Below, one piece after another: positions 6,221-10,513 of a stretch of 10,513 nt of DNA. The stretch is from JBCCIM01 sp045106435 (GTDB lineage Bacteria; Bacteroidota; Rhodothermia; Rhodothermales; JAHQVL01): NCBI GenBank assembly GCA_045106435.1, contig JBGCEN010000441.1:1-10513 (forward strand). Reading direction: 5' to 3'. The first letter of the stretch is position 1; each line of letters starts with the position of its first letter. A program made the position numbers and the translations under genes. The notes below the pieces were generated by a model. The model was not told the DNA's origin and did no database searches. It worked only from the letters and a program-made list of their open reading frames with translations.

Positions 6221-8533
6221 ATGAATTCATTTCTCAAGAAGGGCTCAGTCGGCACGGCTGCGTTTAGCGTAGCTGTTTTGTGCTTTTTAGTTTTGCCATA
6301 TCCCTGGTTGCAACCCCAAACCCTGGAAGAGGAAGAGGTAGAAGCGATTGAAGCGCGTGGGAATGAATATTTTGAAATGATTTCTGACGGTGAAAATCTG
6401 AACCGTCCTTTTCCGGAAATGGTTATGCGGGCAGACAATCAGCTTTCTGATGAGAAGGTTGAACTCGGAAGAATACTCTTCTTTGACCCCGTGTTGTCGG
6501 CAGATAATACCTCTTCATGTGCAACCTGTCATCATCCTGATCTCGGCTTTTCAGATAACCGAAGTTTGTCCATGGGATTTGGCGGGAAAGGGATCGGGCC
6601 GGCTCGCCGGGGAGGCGTTACGCTTCCTCGCAATACGCCAACCGTTTGGAACGCGGCCTTTAACGTGCGGCAATTTTGGGATGGTCGCGCTGCGGATCTG
6701 GAAGAACAGGCCGAAGGACCGATCAAACATGCTGATGAAATGGGTCAGGATCCCGAAGAGCTCGTACAGGAATTGATGGGCATTCCCGCTTATGTGGATT
6801 CATTTGAACGCGTATTTGGAGAGAGCCATGCGTCTGCAATTTCGCTGGAGACGATTACTTATGCGATCGGGGCTTTTGAGCGCACCATTGTAACGCAGGA
6901 TTCCAAATATGATCAATATGCGCGTGGAGATCGAACGGCATTAACAGCGGCTGAGCGAAGGGGACTTAATCTTTTTCGATCGCTAAAAACAAGATGTTTT
7001 GAGTGTCACAATTTACCGACGTTTGCGAACCCCGATTTTAAAGTAATTGGTGTGCCTGAGGGAGATGGGGTTGATCTGGATCTGGGGCGGGCTGAAATAG
7101 CCGGCGCTGGATACGAAGGTGCTTTTAAGGTCCCAACACTTCGCAATGTGGCGCTTACTGCGCCTTATATGCACAATGGCATCTTTCAGACGCTTGCTGA
7201 GGTGGTCGACTTTTATGCAGCCGGCGGCGGTACAATACTTCCCAGTATCACGAATGCGTCATTTGATATTGATGACAAAATCAGGCCCTTCTCTTTGTCT
7301 CCCATGGAGCGCGAAGACCTTGTTTTGTTTATGCACGCATTGACAGATGAGTCGCAAAAACCTGCCATTCCCGAACAGGTCCCGTCTGGTTTACCTGTAG
7401 TGCCCCATCTGAAAAATCAGTCTCCCGAGATGTTGGCGAATGATGGACATGTACCTGAGGTTAAATCTGGAGGTTATACACGCGAGGGAAATCAACTTAT
7501 TGTTGCCCCGGGGCAATTCATACAGGATGCGATAGATGCTGCCTTCCCGGGAGATACGGTACGCGTGCAACCCGGCGTCTATCATGAAACGCTGGCCCTG
7601 GATGTTTCTGGTCTGACCATCATCGGCGAAAAAACCGAACGTACACGGGCTGTGCTGGATGGTCACAATGTATTATCAGATGGCATGGTTGGGTCCGGGA
7701 GTGATCTGGTCATTGAAGGCTTTGAAGTCCGAAACTACACAGCCAACGGCTTGATGATAGACCTCGCCACGAATGTTACGTTTCGGGATCTGCATCTGGA
7801 AAATACCGGGCTGTACGGGGTTTATCCCGTTGAGGTGGTAGGTGTCCTGGTTGAAGGAAGTACGGTGATTGGTGCAAGAGACGCCGGCATCTATGTTGGG
7901 CAGTCGAAAGACATCATCGTTCGCGGCAATACGGTTTATGGCAACGTTACAGGCATCGAAATCGAAAATTCGGTCAATGCACTGGTGGAAGATAACGAGG
8001 TGTACGATAATGCCGGCGGTGTACTTGTTTTCCTGTTGCCGAATAACCCTTCGAAAATTTCAATTGGATGTGTGGTCCAAAACAACCGGATCTACAACAA
8101 TAACCACGTCAATTTTGCAGACCCCAATGCCATTGTAAGTTCAGTGCCATCGGGTACTGGCATTATGATTCTTGCAGCCGATGAAGTACGCGTAACGCAA
8201 AATGAAATCCTCAACAACAAATCGATGGGGATTGCGGTCATAGGTTTGGAGACTTTGTTTGGCGTGGGTAAGGAATTTGATGTAGATCCAACGCCTGATA
8301 ATAACTGGATCTATAACAACCAGATTGAAGGCAACGGGCTTGAGCCAGACGCAAAGGTTCATGAATCTGGTTTTGATGGTGCGGATTTGATTTGGGATAT
8401 GTACGGATTAAATAACAGCTGGGACCAGGAGACAGCTTCAAAGCTGCCTTATACCCTGCCAGGTAAAGAATGGTCGACCTTCCGCCGGCGTGCAAATTAT
8501 CGCATCTGGCAAATTGCTGCGTCGGTTATGTAG
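6221..8533 (+). CDS. Di-heme cytochrome c peroxidase fused to right-handed parallel beta-helix protein
   Basis: The numbering counts from a GTG at 6212. I prefer the ATG at 6221 (residue 4 in that numbering; 770 residues), which has GGAAG just upstream. Residues 14-30 are a hydrophobic signal or anchor. Residues 75-380 are a di-heme peroxidase of the MauG/CcpA class: heme sites CATCH (103-107) and CFECH (262-266), WNAAFNVRQFWDGRA (146-160), EEQAEGP (164-170) and the distal element APYMHNG (317-323). The family reduces peroxide or oxidises a protein in the periplasm. Residues 430-680 are beta-helix rungs (IQDAIDAAFPGDTVRV, DAGIYVGQSKDIIVRGN, GIEIENSVNALVEDNEVYDN), matching the family I know as TIGR03805. 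A linker at about 383-428 joins the halves. Both halves look complete, so this is a true fusion. Inference: an envelope redox enzyme carrying its own binding or substrate scaffold. Confidence 0.9.
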   Translation: MNSFLKKGSVGTAAFSVAVLCFLVLPYPWLQPQTLEEEEVEAIEARGNEYFEMISDGENLNRPFPEMVMRADNQLSDEKVELGRILFFDPVLSADNTSSCATCHHPDLGFSDNRSLSMGFGGKGIGPARRGGVTLPRNTPTVWNAAFNVRQFWDGRAADLEEQAEGPIKHADEMGQDPEELVQELMGIPAYVDSFERVFGESHASAISLETITYAIGAFERTIVTQDSKYDQYARGDRTALTAAERRGLNLFRSLKTRCFECHNLPTFANPDFKVIGVPEGDGVDLDLGRAEIAGAGYEGAFKVPTLRNVALTAPYMHNGIFQTLAEVVDFYAAGGGTILPSITNASFDIDDKIRPFSLSPMEREDLVLFMHALTDESQKPAIPEQVPSGLPVVPHLKNQSPEMLANDGHVPEVKSGGYTREGNQLIVAPGQFIQDAIDAAFPGDTVRVQPGVYHETLALDVSGLTIIGEKTERTRAVLDGHNVLSDGMVGSGSDLVIEGFEVRNYTANGLMIDLATNVTFRDLHLENTGLYGVYPVEVVGVLVEGSTVIGARDAGIYVGQSKDIIVRGNTVYGNVTGIEIENSVNALVEDNEVYDNAGGVLVFLLPNNPSKISIGCVVQNNRIYNNNHVNFADPNAIVSSVPSGTGIMILAADEVRVTQNEILNNKSMGIAVIGLETLFGVGKEFDVDPTPDNNWIYNNQIEGNGLEPDAKVHESGFDGADLIWDMYGLNNSWDQETASKLPYTLPGKEWSTFRRRANYRIWQIAASVM

Positions 8534-8552
8534 ATGGCGTTATGTAGATGGC
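8525..8552. repeat. 14-bp perfect tandem duplication over the peroxidase stop codon
   Basis: GTTATGTAGATGGC occurs twice back to back (8525-8538 and 8539-8552). The first copy contains the last codons and the TAG stop (8531-8533). The second repeats ATG-TAG in the 3' untranslated region. Protein length is the same with one copy or two. Confidence 0.85.
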
Positions 8553-8768
8553 GTTGTGCCTACTCACAGGCTAAATAACATCGCTCCTGGATCTTTTGGC
8601 CCGTTACTTCTTTGCTCTTCAACTCGAACATACCAAACAAGTGTGTTCATCCGTTGTTTGAAGACAGTTTTACAGGATTTCCCACAATCAGACGGTCTGT
8701 TAGTCATCGTTTACGGAAATTTCAACCTTTCAATGCAACTTTAAAGCTGAAACGGGCTATTTTTCTGC
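8534..8768. other. Intergenic region between peroxidase and DUF58 genes
   Basis: A 235-nt gap without a convincing gene. It contains CAAACAA (8634-8640) paired with TTGTTTG (8654-8660) around a 13-nt loop, and the palindrome CAGAC-G-GTCTG (8689-8699). I see no TAnnTTTG promoter or terminator with a T-tract. Its length suggests DUF58 starts its own transcript. Confidence 0.45.
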
Positions 8769-9644
8769 ATGGACCTGAAAGAACTATTTAAAAAAATTCG
8801 ACAGATCGAAATCCGTACCAAAGGACTCGTTGAGGATGTCTTTGGCGGAGAATACCACACAGCCTTTAAAGGGCAGGGTATTGAGTTTGCAGAGGTGCGC
8901 CCGTATCAGTTTGGCGATGACATAAGAAGCATTGACTGGAATGTGACGGCTCGTGTGGGTGAGACGTATATCAAGAAGTTCGAGGAAGAGCGCGAGCAGA
9001 CCTTGATGCTCGTTGTGGATATTTCCGGATCTGAGAGTTTTGGCTCAAAGTACAAGTTTAAGCGTGAGATAGCTGCCGAAATCAGCGCAATTATTGCGTT
9101 TAGCGCCATCAAGAATAATGACAAGGTTGGCCTGTTGCTGTTTTCCGATCAGGTTGAATTGTTTGTGCCGCCTAAAAAAGGACGCCGGCACGTTCTCCGC
9201 TTGATACGCGATCTGTACGCGCACGACCAAAAATCCTATGGTACCGATATTTCAGAAGCGCTCAATCGCATCATTCATGTACTGAAACGTCGGTCCATTG
9301 TCTTGCTGGTTAGTGACTTTTTTGATGAAGGGTATGAAAAGCCATTGCGTGTAGTTTCATCCCGGCATGATACCATCGCTGTTTATCTGCATGATCCGCG
9401 AGAAGAAGAGCTGCCGGCTGTAGGGCTGATTGATCTTACCGACGCAGAAACCGGTGAAACCATTACACTGGATACCGGAAGTCTGAAAACGCGTCAGGCC
9501 TATGCGCAGGATGCAGCCTCGCACAAGACGCGCACATCGGAGTTGTTGCGACGTTCCAGAGTAGATCAGGTGTTTGTACAAACAGATGAGGGCTATGTTG
9601 AGCCGCTTATTCAGTTTTTCAGACGCCGAAACAAGATGGGCTGA
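8769..9644 (+). CDS. DUF58 domain-containing protein (Bat/MoxR-associated, VWA-like)
   Basis: This 291-residue protein matches the compact DUF58 family from end to end. The signature GQGIEFAEVRPYQFGDD (35-51) and IRSIDWNVTAR (52-62) is intact. It is followed by a von Willebrand A-like fold with a metal-site motif DISGS (84-88), Thr159-Asp160 (YGTD) and SDFFD (182-186). There are no membrane segments, so it is cytoplasmic. Known: such proteins are usually encoded beside a MoxR AAA+ ATPase and Bat proteins and are thought to act with them in envelope stress or complex assembly; the exact role is not settled. The next gene starts 3 nt after its stop, indicating an operon. No moxR precedes it here, only the peroxidase gene 235 nt upstream. 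The N-terminus aligns with the usual family start; no clear ribosome site is visible. Confidence 0.92.
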   Translation: MDLKELFKKIRQIEIRTKGLVEDVFGGEYHTAFKGQGIEFAEVRPYQFGDDIRSIDWNVTARVGETYIKKFEEEREQTLMLVVDISGSESFGSKYKFKREIAAEISAIIAFSAIKNNDKVGLLLFSDQVELFVPPKKGRRHVLRLIRDLYAHDQKSYGTDISEALNRIIHVLKRRSIVLLVSDFFDEGYEKPLRVVSSRHDTIAVYLHDPREEELPAVGLIDLTDAETGETITLDTGSLKTRQAYAQDAASHKTRTSELLRRSRVDQVFVQTDEGYVEPLIQFFRRRNKMG

Positions 9645-9647
9645 GCG

Positions 9648-10513
9648 ATGAAGACTGATTTTAGATTTGATATGTCAAGTTTCAGGATGTTTGCACGAGA
9701 TTGTGTAATGATTTGCCAGTTACTGCGGAGAAGGCTCATTCAGTCGAAGCAGATTTTTCTTTTTTTATTTTGCATTCTGTCGATAGCGCCGGCGGCCTAT
9801 GGGCAGCAAGTACGGGCGTATCTATCTGCAGACAGCGTGCGGGTAGGGGATCGGTTTTCCTTAACGGTTGTTGCGGAGCACACCTTTGTTGAAGATCCTG
9901 TTTTTCCTGCAACAGAGGCCGGCGAAGAGTTTTTTGGAGACCTTGAAGTACTGGCTGTACAAAGCGCCGGATCGCGCCTGGCGAGTAATGCCGTAGCAGG
10001 GACGCGTATCGATAGCCTGATTTATGAAGTGACTACGTTTGCGCTGGATACGGCTTTTGTGCCTTCCGTGCCTGTATTTTTTGTCGCTGATGGAGATACC
10101 AGTTTTTTTGCATCATATCCGATAACGCTGCCCATCATTTCGCTGGTCCCGGAAGATGCAGAAGGCATTCGCGATCTGGCACCCATTGCTGAATTCCCGA
10201 TTAATCCCTGGCCCTGGATTCTCGGCATCCTTCTGTTTATCGCACTGACTGCCGGGTTGTACTATTACTGGCAACGGAGGCGCGCGCAGCAAAATTCAAT
10301 CATGCGCAAGGCGCCGGTCCCGAGAATTTCGCCGCTGGAAGAAGCCATTCAACGATTACGTACTCTGGAAAAATCGGCGAATCTGCAAGAAATTGAGCAG
10401 ATTAAGCCTTTCTATGTGGAGCTGACAGAAATTCTTCGCGTGTATTTTAGTCGCCGGCTGGGAATCAATGCGATGGAAAGTACATCGCATGAGCTTTTAT
10501 GGGACCTCGATCG
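9648..10513 (+). CDS. BatD-like, membrane-anchored protein (partial, 3' end off window)
   Basis: Open from ATG 9648 to the right edge (288 codons plus 2 nt). A basic stretch RRRLIQSKQ (about 27-35) and a hydrophobic run ending SIAPAAYG form a signal peptide at about residues 36-52. The in-frame ATG at 9708 would give a more normal 33-residue signal peptide and is a serious alternative start. I kept 9648 because it lies 3 nt after the DUF58 stop. The exported part begins VRAYLSADSVRVGDRFSLTV, the beta-rich opening typical of BatD-like proteins. A membrane helix follows at about 190-209 (WILGILLFIALTAGLYYYW), then RRR and a cytoplasmic helical tail (SPLEEAIQRLRTLE; FYVELTEILRVYFSRRLG) like that of DUF4381/BatD C-termini. 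Inference: envelope partner of the DUF58 protein, with BatA/BatB VWA genes expected just beyond the edge. Confidence 0.75.
   Translation, partial: MKTDFRFDMSSFRMFARDCVMICQLLRRRLIQSKQIFLFLFCILSIAPAAYGQQVRAYLSADSVRVGDRFSLTVVAEHTFVEDPVFPATEAGEEFFGDLEVLAVQSAGSRLASNAVAGTRIDSLIYEVTTFALDTAFVPSVPVFFVADGDTSFFASYPITLPIISLVPEDAEGIRDLAPIAEFPINPWPWILGILLFIALTAGLYYYWQRRRAQQNSIMRKAPVPRISPLEEAIQRLRTLEKSANLQEIEQIKPFYVELTEILRVYFSRRLGINAMESTSHELLWDLD

Noticed and set aside
6221..6310. Lipoprotein signal on the peroxidase fusion (Cys24)
   Set aside because: The residue before the cysteine is Leu within AVLC, which does not fit a lipobox, and the cysteine lies in the middle of the hydrophobic run.
8490..8744. 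Plus-strand 84-codon frame after the peroxidase
   Set aside because: It begins inside the peroxidase gene in another frame and has no recognisable content.
10022..10228. Minus-strand 68-codon frame opposite the BatD-like gene
   Set aside because: The plus-strand frame encodes a coherent protein with a membrane helix; this one is its antisense shadow.

Overview
The window reads as a chromosomal segment of a free-living, probably aerobic bacterium of the Bacteroidota/Rhodothermota type. The clues are a peptidase-fused ABC permease with its ATPase, a DUF58 plus BatD-like pair, two matches to the Bacteroidota -7 promoter element (TAnnTTTG), and weak or absent Shine-Dalgarno sequences on most genes. 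This placement is inferred from gene content only. There are no rRNA or tRNA genes, insertion sequences or CRISPR arrays.

Left part (1-3497, minus strand): a two-gene ABC exporter-type operon. The ATPase (2589-3497) is followed, with an ATGA stop/start overlap, by a very large permease that continues past the left edge. After its membrane segments the permease enters a soluble domain that resembles the start of an M1-type aminopeptidase.

Middle (3498-6211): an accessory-looking stretch. It holds a small secreted protein of unknown function (3813-4370, minus strand), a divergent intergenic region, and a plus-strand pair: an isolated phage Mu-F/SPP1-gp7-like protein (4685-5425) and an ArsR-type regulator (5448-5798). 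Two unusual non-coding arrays flank these genes: a 9-bp-phased inverted array of GTACGA/TCGTAC (3696-3773) and a perfect 7-bp tandem array of TCACTCG (5861-5934).

Right part (6221-10513, plus strand): a 770-residue fusion of a di-heme cytochrome c peroxidase (MauG/CcpA class) with a right-handed parallel beta-helix protein. It is followed by a DUF58 protein and, 3 nt further on, a BatD-like membrane-anchored protein cut by the right edge. The last two look like the start of a Bat/aerotolerance-type operon, but no MoxR ATPase lies in front of them.

Across the window the palindrome GCCGGC occurs 26 times, roughly ten times the random expectation, in all reading frames and also outside genes. 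It is absent between 3568 and 5132, the same stretch that carries the unknown secreted gene and the first half of the Mu-F-like gene.
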